Positions 1-5,916 of a stretch of 8,420 nucleotides of DNA are shown here, piece after piece. The stretch is from positions 1 through 8,420 of the forward strand of contig CAADUD010000012.1 of NCBI GenBank assembly GCA_900752095.1, read 5' to 3'. The translations under genes were made by a program, and so were the position numbers. The stretch is from Clostridia bacterium. Lineage in GTDB: Bacteria > Bacillota > Clostridia > TANB77 > CAG-508. Below the pieces are notes generated by a model. That model was not told the DNA's origin, searched no databases, and was given only the letters and a program-made list of their open reading frames with translations. Position 1 is the first letter of the stretch. Each line of letters begins with the position of its first letter.

Positions 1-1
1 A

Positions 2-154
2 ATAGATGATAGTATTACTCATTGTCTTAGTGTAGAAAAGAAAAATATTAAAACACTTTTATATACTACAGTTTGTAATCAAGGTTGTGATGTACAAAAT
101 TTGGAAAGAGTATATTCTTGGCCACAAATTTATAAAAAAATTTTAAATTTATAG
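2..154 (+). CDS. C-terminal end of a probable HAD-superfamily nucleotidase-like hydrolase (partial)
   Basis: An open frame enters from the left edge and ends at TAG 152-154, giving the last 50 residues of a protein whose start lies outside the window. The tail begins IDDS, followed about ten residues later by a KKNIKTLLY strand, and ends in RVYSWPQIYKKILNL. This arrangement (an acidic loop, then a lysine-preceded beta strand, then an Arg-Val-x-Ser-Trp-x-x-Ile-Tyr ending) resembles the C-terminus of the 5'(3')-deoxyribonucleotidase-like branch of the HAD phosphatases. There the acidic pair forms motif IV and helps bind Mg2+. The catalytic DxD motif would be upstream, so activity cannot be judged. 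No hairpin terminator separates it from the next promoter, only 17 bases away. Family assignment rests on a short tail and is tentative; that this is the 3' end of a real gene is more secure. Confidence 0.55.
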   Translation: MDDSITHCLSVEKKNIKTLLYTTVCNQGCDVQNLERVYSWPQIYKKILNL

Positions 155-171
155 AAAGTTTCAAAAAATTG

Positions 172-200
172 TTGACAAATGACACTGTGTCACATATAAT
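172..200 (+). promoter_or_regulatory. Consensus sigma-A promoter of the TetR-ABC operon
   Basis: A perfect -35 TTGACA (172-177) is separated by 17 bases from a perfect -10 TATAAT (195-200). Transcription should start near 207, giving a leader of about 36 bases before the regulator ATG at 243. No comparably good promoter lies in the gap before the first ABC gene, so this promoter probably serves all three genes. Two dyads overlap it, so it is probably strong but repressed. Confidence 0.85.
180..192 (+). promoter_or_regulatory. Operator 1, palindrome in the -35/-10 spacer
   Basis: TGACACTGTGTCA is a perfect 13-base dyad (TGACAC-T-GTGTCA) lying entirely between the -35 and -10 hexamers. Position and symmetry fit a binding site for the TetR-family protein encoded immediately downstream, which would exclude RNA polymerase. 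That this protein binds here is inferred from adjacency. Confidence 0.75.
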
Positions 201-202
201 AT

Positions 203-217
203 ATGACATGGTGTCAT
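203..217 (+). promoter_or_regulatory. Operator 2, palindrome over the transcription start
   Basis: ATGACATGGTGTCAT is a 15-base dyad with core TGACA-N3-TGTCA, the same core as operator 1. Its centre is 24 bases from that of operator 1. It covers the expected start point just after the -10. The inner half-sites of the two operators form a larger near-palindrome (188-208) centred on the -10 box. Paired sites of this kind suggest two repressor dimers bound side by side. Confidence 0.75.
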
Positions 218-242
218 TTTGAAAAGTAAAGGGGAATAAAAA

Positions 243-854
243 ATGCCAACAGAAACATTTATGAAACTATCAGAAGAAAAGAAAAATAAGATACTAATAG
301 CTGCCAAAAATGAATTTACACGAGTACCTTTTGAACAAACCTCTATTAAAAATATTGTGGAAGAAGCAGAAATTGCAAGGGGAAGTTTTTACCAATACTT
401 TACATCTAAGGAAGATTTGCTTCAGTATATGATGAAAGATGATAAAGAAAAATTAGACAATTTTATTAAGGCTAAACTAAAAGAAACGCATGGTGATGTT
501 TTTGAAGCATATCTAGCAATTTATGATTTCTTAACAAAAAAAATGGTAGAAGATAAAGACTTAGCTTTTTATAAAAGGCTAATAGAAAATGCAAAAGTAG
601 TAGAAGATGAATCTGCCATGCTGTGTATTCCTAAAGATTTAAAAGGTCCTTTTCAAAAGGAGGAATTTTTGAAATTAATTGATGTATCAAAACTACGCAT
701 AGAAGACGAAGAAGAATTACATATTATAATACAAATGCTTTATTTAGTAACAAGAAAGGCATTAGCAAATAATTTTAAATATCAGTCTAATAAAAAAGCA
801 AGAGAGGAATATTTAAAAATGATTGATTATTTAAAAAAAGGCGTGTTAAAATAA
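243..854 (+). CDS. TetR/AcrR-family transcriptional repressor
   Basis: This 203-residue protein has the length and architecture of a TetR-family one-component regulator. The N-terminal DNA-binding domain spans about residues 10-60: helix 1 is EKKNKILIAAKNEF, the helix-turn-helix covers about 33-50 (TSIKNIVEEAEIARGSF), and the family hallmark GSFYQYFTSKEDLL lies at 47-60. The all-helical remainder is the ligand-binding and dimerisation domain; its sequence does not identify the ligand. The first ATG is preferred because AAGGGGA lies 8 bases upstream and because regulators of this type usually have a few residues before helix 1. Met7 is an alternative start. Two TGACA-N3-TGTCA dyads cover its own promoter, so it most likely represses itself and the downstream ABC exporter genes, from which it is separated by 100 bases. 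Release by the transported toxic compound is the usual scheme but is inference here. Confidence 0.92.
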   Translation: MPTETFMKLSEEKKNKILIAAKNEFTRVPFEQTSIKNIVEEAEIARGSFYQYFTSKEDLLQYMMKDDKEKLDNFIKAKLKETHGDVFEAYLAIYDFLTKKMVEDKDLAFYKRLIENAKVVEDESAMLCIPKDLKGPFQKEEFLKLIDVSKLRIEDEEELHIIIQMLYLVTRKALANNFKYQSNKKAREEYLKMIDYLKKGVLK

Positions 855-855
855 A

Positions 856-892
856 ATGTCTAAAAAATTATGTCTATTAAATACTATAGACA
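856..892 (+). repeat. TGTCTA direct and inverted repeats between regulator and exporter
   Basis: ATGTCTA occurs at 856-862 and again at 870-876. TGTCTAT (871-877) also forms a 7-bp inverted repeat with ATAGACA (886-892) across 8 bases. There is no U-run after it, so it is not a standard terminator. It could be a weak mRNA hairpin that tunes exporter expression, or a weak regulator site. A single TGACA half-site follows at 900-904. The repeats are certain; a function is not. Confidence 0.3.
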
Positions 893-954
893 AAGAGAAT
901 GACACATGAGAAGATAATAAAAAGATTAACTAAAAATGAATTAGGAGGAAGAAA

Positions 955-3213
955 ATGTTTAAAGTATTAAGAAATTTAAGCAAATCATGGATGTCGGTTG
1001 TTGTTATTATTTTACTATTAATTGTGCAAGCAACAGCAGATTTAAACTTACCAGATTATACTTCTAAAATTGTAAATATTGGTATTCAACAGGGTGGTAT
1101 AGAAAGTGCTGTACCTGAAGTAATTCGTAAATCCACTATGGATGATGTATTACTATTTACAGAAGAAGATGATCAAATTTTAGAGAATTATACTCTTATT
1201 TCTAAAGAAAATCTAACAGAAAAAGATTATGAAAAATATGTAAAGGATTATCCGGCTTTAGAAAATGAAGAACTTTATGTACTTAATTCTCTAAAAGAAG
1301 AGGAAGAAGAAACTTTAAGTGTAAAAATGGCTAAGCCATTAACGATAGTACAAAATTTAACATCAGGGGAAACTGCAGAAACAGTAAAAGAGAGTATTCT
1401 TTTTCAAATGCCAGTACCTGTTAAAAATGCTAACAAAAATGCGACCGCATTAGAGTTAGTAAAAGTAATATTTAGTATGCAAACTTCTAGTCAAAACAAT
1501 CAAATGCTAGAAGAATTTATGGCAAAAGTAAATACTATGTCAGAAAGTATGGTAGAACAAGCAGCTGTTACAGCAGTAAAAGCAGAATACCAAGCAGTAG
1601 GAATCAACACAGATGATTATCAAAATAACTATATATTATGGACTGGTTTGCAAATGCTAGGAGTAGCTTTGATTAGTATGCTAGCTGCAGTTTGTATTAT
1701 GTTCTTATCTTCTCGTGTAGCTGCAAAACTGGGTGAAACGTTAAGAGATAAAATTTTCAAAAAAGTACTAGGCTTTTCAACTAGTGAATTTAAACAATTT
1801 TCAACAGCTTCTTTAATTACACGTAGTACGAATGACATTCAACAAATTCAAATGTTAATTACTATGTTATTTAGAGTAGTAGTTTATGCACCAATTATAG
1901 GTATAGGTGGATTTTTTAAAGTATTAGCAACAAGTGATAACTCTATGGCATGGATTATTGGAGTGGCAGTAGGTTCTATAATATTAATAGTGGGAATTTT
2001 ATTTGGTATTGCAATGCCAAGATTTAAAAAATTACAAGATTTAATAGATAAATTAAACTTAGTATCTCGTGAAATGCTAACAGGTCTTTCTGTTATAAGA
2101 GCTTTCCACACTGAAAAAAGAGAAGAAAAACGTTTTGAAAGTGCTAATAAAAACTTAATGAAAACTTACATGTTTGTCAACAAAGCAATGAACCTAATGA
2201 TGCCTATTTTAATGCTTGTTATGAATAGTATTTCGCTTCTAACTATCTGGGTAGGAGGACATAATGTAGATTCAGGGGTTATGCAAGTAGGAGATATTAT
2301 GGCTTTCTTACAATACACAATGCAAATAGTAATGGCATTCTTAATGATATCTATTATTTCTATTATGCTACCAAGAGCAAGTGTATCTGCAAAGCGTATT
2401 AATGAAGTATTAGAGACAGAAAATATGATAAAAGACCCAGTAGAGCCAAAACATTTAGATAGTAACAAAAAGGGATATGTAGAATTTAAAAATGTATCAT
2501 TCCGTTATCCAGATGCAGATGAAGATACATTAACAGACATTAACTTTACTGCAGAACCTGGAAAAACTACAGCAATCATTGGTAGTACAGGAAGCGGAAA
2601 GTCAACAATAGTAAACTTAATTCCACGTTTTTATGATGTAACAGGTGGCGAACTTTTAGTAGATGGTGTTAATGTGAAAGAGGTAACACAAAAAGAACTA
2701 AGAAATGTCATTGGGTTTGTGCCACAAAAGGGAGTATTGTTCTCTGGCAGTATTGAATCAAATATTAAATATAGTGACGAAAATATGTCAGATGAACAAA
2801 TGAAATTAGCAGCAGAAATTGCACAAGCAACAGAATTCATTGAACAAAAATCCAATCAATATAATTCTGAAATAGCACAAGGCGGTAGTAATGTATCTGG
2901 TGGGCAAAAACAACGTTTGTCTATTGCAAGAGCAGTTGCCAAAGACCCAGAAATATTTGTTTTTGACGATAGTTTTTCAGCACTAGACTATAAAACAGAT
3001 GCAAAATTAAGAGAAGCTTTAAAAGAAAAAACAGAAAATAAAACAATGATTATAGTGGCACAAAGGATTAATACCATTTTAAATGCAGACCAAATTATTG
3101 TGCTTGATGATGGAAAAATAGCAGGAAAAGGAACACACGAAGAATTAATGAAAAATTGCGAGGTTTATAGACAAATTGCATTATCACAACTTTCAAAGGA
3201 GGAATTAGAATAA
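955..3213 (+). CDS. Heterodimeric ABC exporter, degenerate-site subunit with large extracytoplasmic domain
   Basis: This 752-residue half-transporter has a membrane domain fused to a C-terminal ATPase domain. TM1 is about residues 13-36, TM2 228-252, TM3 297-322, TM4 331-354, and TM5 and TM6 fall within about 405-472. Between TM1 and TM2 lies an extracytoplasmic insertion of about 175 residues (45-222), rich in Glu, where typical exporters have only a short loop. In the ATPase domain Walker A is GSTGSGKST (543-551), the Q-loop Gln is 591 and the signature is canonical SGGQ (648-651). Walker B ends Asp671-Asp672, with Asp where the catalytic Glu belongs, and the switch His is Gln703. These changes mark the degenerate-site partner of a heterodimer, comparable to TM287 or LmrC, rather than a dead gene. 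AGGAGG at 943-948 sits 6 bases before the ATG. The stop overlaps the next start (TAATG). The probable role is ATP-driven export of drugs, peptides or lipids; the substrate is not evident. Confidence 0.93.
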   Translation: MFKVLRNLSKSWMSVVVIILLLIVQATADLNLPDYTSKIVNIGIQQGGIESAVPEVIRKSTMDDVLLFTEEDDQILENYTLISKENLTEKDYEKYVKDYPALENEELYVLNSLKEEEEETLSVKMAKPLTIVQNLTSGETAETVKESILFQMPVPVKNANKNATALELVKVIFSMQTSSQNNQMLEEFMAKVNTMSESMVEQAAVTAVKAEYQAVGINTDDYQNNYILWTGLQMLGVALISMLAAVCIMFLSSRVAAKLGETLRDKIFKKVLGFSTSEFKQFSTASLITRSTNDIQQIQMLITMLFRVVVYAPIIGIGGFFKVLATSDNSMAWIIGVAVGSIILIVGILFGIAMPRFKKLQDLIDKLNLVSREMLTGLSVIRAFHTEKREEKRFESANKNLMKTYMFVNKAMNLMMPILMLVMNSISLLTIWVGGHNVDSGVMQVGDIMAFLQYTMQIVMAFLMISIISIMLPRASVSAKRINEVLETENMIKDPVEPKHLDSNKKGYVEFKNVSFRYPDADEDTLTDINFTAEPGKTTAIIGSTGSGKSTIVNLIPRFYDVTGGELLVDGVNVKEVTQKELRNVIGFVPQKGVLFSGSIESNIKYSDENMSDEQMKLAAEIAQATEFIEQKSNQYNSEIAQGGSNVSGGQKQRLSIARAVAKDPEIFVFDDSFSALDYKTDAKLREALKEKTENKTMIIVAQRINTILNADQIIVLDDGKIAGKGTHEELMKNCEVYRQIALSQLSKEELE

Positions 3214-5054
3214 TGGCAAATAATAGTAAAAAACCTCCAATGGGAGGTATGGGACCTAGGTCTGGACCAGGGGAAAAACCAAAGAACTTTAAAGAAACTA
3301 CTAAAAAACTAATTAAACATTATTTAGTAGATTATAAATGGCAATTATTAATTGTATTTGTTTTTGCTATAGGAAGTACCATTTTTATGATTGTAGGTCC
3401 AAAAATTTTAGGAAATGCGACCACAGAGATTTTTAATGGATTAATTAGTAAATTATCAGGTGGTACAGGAATTGATTTTGGAAAAATAGCAGGAATTTTA
3501 CTTACTCTACTTACTTTATATATAATTAGTATGTTATTTTCGGCAATTCAGAGCTTTTTAATGACAAATGTATCTCAAAAATTAACTTATCGAATGAGAA
3601 ATGATATTGCTGTTAAAATTAATAAATTGCCAATGAAATATTTTGATAAAAGAACGAATGGTGAAGTATTATCAATTATTACTAATGACGTAGATACCTT
3701 TTCACAAAACATGAACCAAAGTATTACACAAATTATTACAGCTATTTGTACCATTATTGGAATTTTAATAATGATGTTATCTATTAGTGTAACTATGACA
3801 ATTATCTCGATTATTATTTTACCAATTACAGCACTTGTAGTGAGATTTATTGTTAAAAAGTCTCAAAAATATTTTAAGGCACAACAAGATTATCTAGGAC
3901 ATGTAAATGGTCAAGTAGAAGAAATTTATGGTGGACATAATATTGTAAAAGTATTTAATGGAGAAGAAAAAGCAATAGAAGATTTTGACAAAATGAACCA
4001 TGAACTTTATCGTTCTGCTTGGAAGTCTCAATTTATGTCAGGTTTAATGCACCCACTCATGAATTTTGCAGGCAATGTGGGATATGTAGGGGTTGCTATT
4101 TTAGGTGGTTATTTAGCAGTACAAGGAAGAATTACTGTAGGTAATATTCAATCTTTTATTCAATATAATAAACAATTTACACAACCAATTAATCAAATTG
4201 CTCAAATTTCTAGTATGCTACAATCCATGGTAGCAGCTTCTGAAAGAATATTTGAATTTCTAGAAGAGGAAGAAGAAATACAAGAAATTCCAAATGCAGT
4301 ATCAACTAAGGGATTAAAAGGAAATGTAACTTTTGACCATGTACAATTTGGATATAACGAAGATAAAATTATTATTCATGATTTCAATGAAGTTGTAAAA
4401 GATGGTCAAAAAGTAGCAATTGTAGGACCAACTGGTGCAGGAAAAACAACTATGGTAAAATTATTAATGAGATTTTATGATGTTAATAGTGGTGCAATTT
4501 TAGTAGATGGGCACAATATTAAGGACTTTAACCGTGGAGAATTAAGAAAAATGTTCGGAATGGTATTACAAGATACTTGGCTATTTGGTGGAACTATTAA
4601 AGAAAACATTAAATATGGTAAACCAGATGCCACAGATGAAGAAGTAATAGCAGCAGCAAAGGCAGCACATGTACATCATTTTATTCAAACATTACCAAAA
4701 GGTTATGATATGATAATTGATGAAGAATCTAGTAATATTTCACAAGGACAAAAACAATTATTAACCATTGCCAGAGTTATTTTAGCAAATCCAGAAATTT
4801 TGATACTAGACGAAGCTACTAGTTCAATTGATACTAGAACAGAGCAACAAATTCAATCCGCTATGGATAATTTAATGAAGGGAAGAACCAGTTTTATTAT
4901 TGCTCACAGGTTATCAACCATTAAAAATGCAGATGTTATTTTAGTAATGAACCAAGGAGATGTTATTGAACAAGGAACACATGAAGAGTTGATTACTAAA
5001 GGTGGATTTTATGCTAATTTATATAATTCACAATTTGAGGAAACAGAAGAATAA
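3213..5054 (+). CDS. Heterodimeric ABC exporter, catalytic-site subunit
   Basis: This 613-residue half-transporter is the partner of the preceding gene. It starts inside that gene's stop codon (one-base overlap), with AAAGGAGG at 3195-3202 in the upstream coding region, so the two are probably translationally coupled and made in equal amounts. A Gly/Pro/Lys-rich cytoplasmic tail (about 1-26) precedes six membrane segments (TM1 about 45-67, TM2 92-117, TM3 171-191, TM4 196-215, TM5 and TM6 between about 279 and 335). Walker A is GPTGAGKTT (405-413), the Q-loop Gln is 453, Walker B ends Asp533-Glu534 and the switch residue is His565, all catalytically intact. The signature reads ISQGQ (Ser510-Gln513) instead of SGGQ. 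In a head-to-tail dimer this altered signature faces the Asp/Gln site of the partner, making one degenerate nucleotide site. The intact Glu/His site faces the partner's SGGQ, making one hydrolytic site. There is no long TM1-TM2 insertion in this subunit. Confidence 0.94.
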   Translation: MANNSKKPPMGGMGPRSGPGEKPKNFKETTKKLIKHYLVDYKWQLLIVFVFAIGSTIFMIVGPKILGNATTEIFNGLISKLSGGTGIDFGKIAGILLTLLTLYIISMLFSAIQSFLMTNVSQKLTYRMRNDIAVKINKLPMKYFDKRTNGEVLSIITNDVDTFSQNMNQSITQIITAICTIIGILIMMLSISVTMTIISIIILPITALVVRFIVKKSQKYFKAQQDYLGHVNGQVEEIYGGHNIVKVFNGEEKAIEDFDKMNHELYRSAWKSQFMSGLMHPLMNFAGNVGYVGVAILGGYLAVQGRITVGNIQSFIQYNKQFTQPINQIAQISSMLQSMVAASERIFEFLEEEEEIQEIPNAVSTKGLKGNVTFDHVQFGYNEDKIIIHDFNEVVKDGQKVAIVGPTGAGKTTMVKLLMRFYDVNSGAILVDGHNIKDFNRGELRKMFGMVLQDTWLFGGTIKENIKYGKPDATDEEVIAAAKAAHVHHFIQTLPKGYDMIIDEESSNISQGQKQLLTIARVILANPEILILDEATSSIDTRTEQQIQSAMDNLMKGRTSFIIAHRLSTIKNADVILVMNQGDVIEQGTHEELITKGGFYANLYNSQFEETEE

Positions 5055-5075
5055 AAGCTTCGAGGGAATGAAAAA

Positions 5076-5096
5076 TTTTGGCAACTTTTGTCAAAA
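5076..5096. other. Small hairpin after the exporter operon
   Basis: TTTTGGCAA and TTGTCAAAA form a 9-bp stem (one G-U pair) around a three-base CTT loop. On the + strand it is followed by A-rich rather than U-rich sequence, so it is not a canonical terminator for the operon. On the - strand the stem is followed by TTTTT, so it could stop antisense transcription. No clear + strand terminator is visible between the exporter and the next promoter. Confidence 0.3.
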
Positions 5097-5100
5097 AATA

Positions 5101-5128
5101 TTGAAACTAAAAAAGAATATGATACAAT
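5101..5128 (+). promoter_or_regulatory. Promoter of the small membrane protein gene
   Basis: A -35-like TTGAAA (5101-5106) lies 16 bases before TACAAT (5123-5128), which carries the extended -10 TGn element (TGATACAAT, 5120-5128). The start would fall near 5135, giving a leader of about 24 bases before the ATG at 5159. This makes the gene an independent unit downstream of the exporter operon. Confidence 0.65.
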
Positions 5129-5158
5129 AGCAATAGAAAATAAAAGGAGGGGTATGTT

Positions 5159-5431
5159 ATGGAAATAAACAACAATATACCAAATGAGTATAGAGTACTT
5201 TCACCATGGGCTTATTTCGGATATAGTATTCTATTTGCAATACCACTTATAGGATTTATTTTAGCTATTGTATTTGCTTTTGACAATTCTAATTTAAACC
5301 GTAGAAACTTTGCACGTTCTTATTTTTGTGGACTACTTATTGCAGTTATTCTTATTGTTTTATTTGCAGTATTATTAGGTGCAGGAATGTTTGCATTTAG
5401 TACTAGCATGGATTCTTTTAGATTATATTAG
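5159..5431 (+). CDS. Small two-helix membrane protein, function unknown
   Basis: This 90-residue protein has a polar N-terminus (1-16), a first membrane helix at about 17-41, a basic loop with LNRRNFARSYF at 46-56, a second helix at about 57-80 and a short tail. The positive loop between the helices suggests it is cytoplasmic, with both ends outside, by the positive-inside rule. The combination of EYR near the N-terminus, a WAYFGY motif entering helix 1 and an N-x-N-RRNFARSYF loop looks family-like, and I have an impression of similar small clostridial membrane proteins. I cannot name a family or function. AGGAGGGG (5145-5152) ends 6 bases before the ATG; another ATG at 5154 is in a different frame. 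The gene has its own promoter and is followed by a strong hairpin, so it is probably monocistronic, although read-through from the exporter is possible. Confidence 0.8.
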   Translation: MEINNNIPNEYRVLSPWAYFGYSILFAIPLIGFILAIVFAFDNSNLNRRNFARSYFCGLLIAVILIVLFAVLLGAGMFAFSTSMDSFRLY

Positions 5432-5445
5432 TTATATAAAAGGAA

Positions 5446-5522
5446 AAAATAAAACTAGCAGAAATTGTACTTCTTTAATAATCTTGTTAAGAAGTATAAA
5501 AAAATTCTGTTAGTTTTATTTT
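5446..5522 (+). terminator. Long hairpin, probable bidirectional terminator
   Basis: AAAATAAAACTA (5446-5457) pairs perfectly with TAGTTTTATTTT (5511-5522). The stem continues through GCAGAA/TTCTGT with one G-U pair and one bulge. After a small internal loop comes a second stem, TACTTCTT-AA against TTAAGAAGTA (5468-5478 with 5487-5496), with an 8-base loop. The outer arm supplies a U-rich 3' end on either strand, as in bidirectional terminators. It begins 14 bases after the small membrane protein gene. At 77 nt it is longer than a usual terminator, so a miniature palindromic element is an alternative. Confidence 0.7.
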
Positions 5523-5580
5523 GCCAAATTTTGAAAAATTATAATAACAAATAAATAAAATCTTAAATTATATAGTAAAA

Positions 5581-5653
5581 ACGTCAAATGAAAAGTTAAT
5601 TGCAATTCTGTATATGTAAAAAAATAAAAAATAAGTATGTACAAATTTGACGT
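5581..5653 (+). repeat. Inverted repeat ACGTCAAAT ... ATTTGACGT
   Basis: The 9-base arms (5581-5589 and 5645-5653) are exact reverse complements separated by 55 bases. The right arm lies in the spacer of the extended -10 promoter at 5638-5666, so a protein bound there would block transcription. Two distant half-sites could allow looping. Chance occurrence is possible in such AT-rich DNA, though both arms contain the rarer ACGTC core. Confidence 0.35.
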
Positions 5654-5666
5654 ATTTTGTTATAAT
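5638..5666 (+). promoter_or_regulatory. Extended -10 promoter in the leader region
   Basis: TGTTATAAT (5658-5666) is a perfect extended -10 with a perfect TATAAT hexamer. At 17 bases upstream is only a partial -35, TGTACA (5638-5643). Expected start is near 5673. It would transcribe the short ORF at 5704 and, unless stopped by the hairpin near 5812, the surface-protein gene at 5917, for which no better promoter is seen closer by. Confidence 0.6.
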
Positions 5667-5703
5667 ATGTTTGAGAAAGAAAAATAGAAAAGAGAAAATA
5701 AAA

Positions 5704-5775
5704 ATGAAAATCGCTAGAAGTCTTGAGAATATGTACATACACAGTATACCTTATAAAGACCAAAAAAACTTTTAA
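5704..5775 (+). CDS. Possible 23-residue leader peptide or small ORF
   Basis: ATG at 5704 opens a frame of 23 codons ending in TAA at 5773-5775. The encoded peptide begins MKIARSLENMYIHS and ends YKDQKNF. It starts about 31 bases after the predicted start of the upstream promoter, and an AT hairpin with a U-rich tail follows 37 bases after the stop, a layout seen in leader-peptide or small-protein transcripts. The ribosome binding site is weak (AAGAGA). There is no membrane segment and no strongly repeated residue that would mark amino-acid attenuation. It could easily be a chance ORF. Confidence 0.18.
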   Translation: MKIARSLENMYIHSIPYKDQKNF

Positions 5776-5811
5776 CAGTGTAAATAAAATAAATAAGATT
5801 AAGTAGAGTAT

Positions 5812-5846
5812 TTAAAATAAAGCACTTTATTTAAGATTTTTGTTTT
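5812..5846 (+). terminator. Weak terminator- or attenuator-like hairpin
   Basis: AAATAAA and TTTATTT (5815-5821 with 5826-5832) pair around a GCAC loop, extended by two more pairs past a one-base bulge. The U-rich tail ATTTTTGTTTT (5836-5846) follows. The stem is entirely A-U, so it would be leaky at best. It sits between the leader promoter and the gene at 5917, where it could attenuate transcription or end a short RNA. Confidence 0.3.
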
Positions 5847-5916
5847 CTGTCCTGAAAGGGGGTAAAAATTTAAAACTAAGTAATTATAGTCTAGAATAAA
5901 AAGAAGGGAGAATAAA

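Larger units (their letters stand above)
5523..5916 (+). other. 394-base AT-rich stretch without a convincing gene
   Basis: No long open frame lies here on either strand. It contains a distant 9-bp inverted repeat, an extended -10 promoter, a possible 23-codon ORF, an AT hairpin with a U-rich tail, and an isolated AAAGGGGG at 5855-5862 about 55 bases upstream of the next gene's start. Short palindromes AATTGCAATT (5598-5607) and TATGTACATA (5730-5739) also occur. With a promoter near its left end it may be the long leader of the gene at 5917, or a small-RNA locus. Confidence 0.5.

Noticed and set aside
261..263. Met7 of the TetR protein as the true start
   Set aside because: No ribosome binding site lies before it, whereas AAGGGGA is well placed for the ATG at 243.
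887..918. TAGACA ... GATAAT as a separate promoter for the exporter genes
   Set aside because: The 20-base spacing is too long and both boxes deviate; transcription from the regulator promoter explains expression better.
1629..2855. Several open frames on the - strand opposite the first ABC gene
   Set aside because: They lie antisense to a clear coding region, show no family features or credible ribosome binding sites, and arise from A/T-ending codons on the other strand.
2979..3069. Loss of the catalytic Glu and switch His in the first ABC subunit as a sign of a pseudogene
   Set aside because: The frame is intact over 752 codons, all other motifs are perfect, and the partner has the complementary SQGQ change, which fits a functional heterodimer with one degenerate site.
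5446..5522. Palindrome as proof of a transposable element
   Set aside because: There is no transposase, no visible target-site duplication and a position right after a stop codon; a terminator is the simpler reading.
5540..5545. TATAAT just after the long hairpin as a promoter
   Set aside because: There is no -35 at 16-18 bases and no TGn extension; such hexamers are frequent by chance in this composition.
5647..5666. TTGACG (5647-5652) as the -35 for TATAAT at 5661
   Set aside because: The spacer would be only 8 bases. The extended -10 with TGTACA at 17 bases is more credible.
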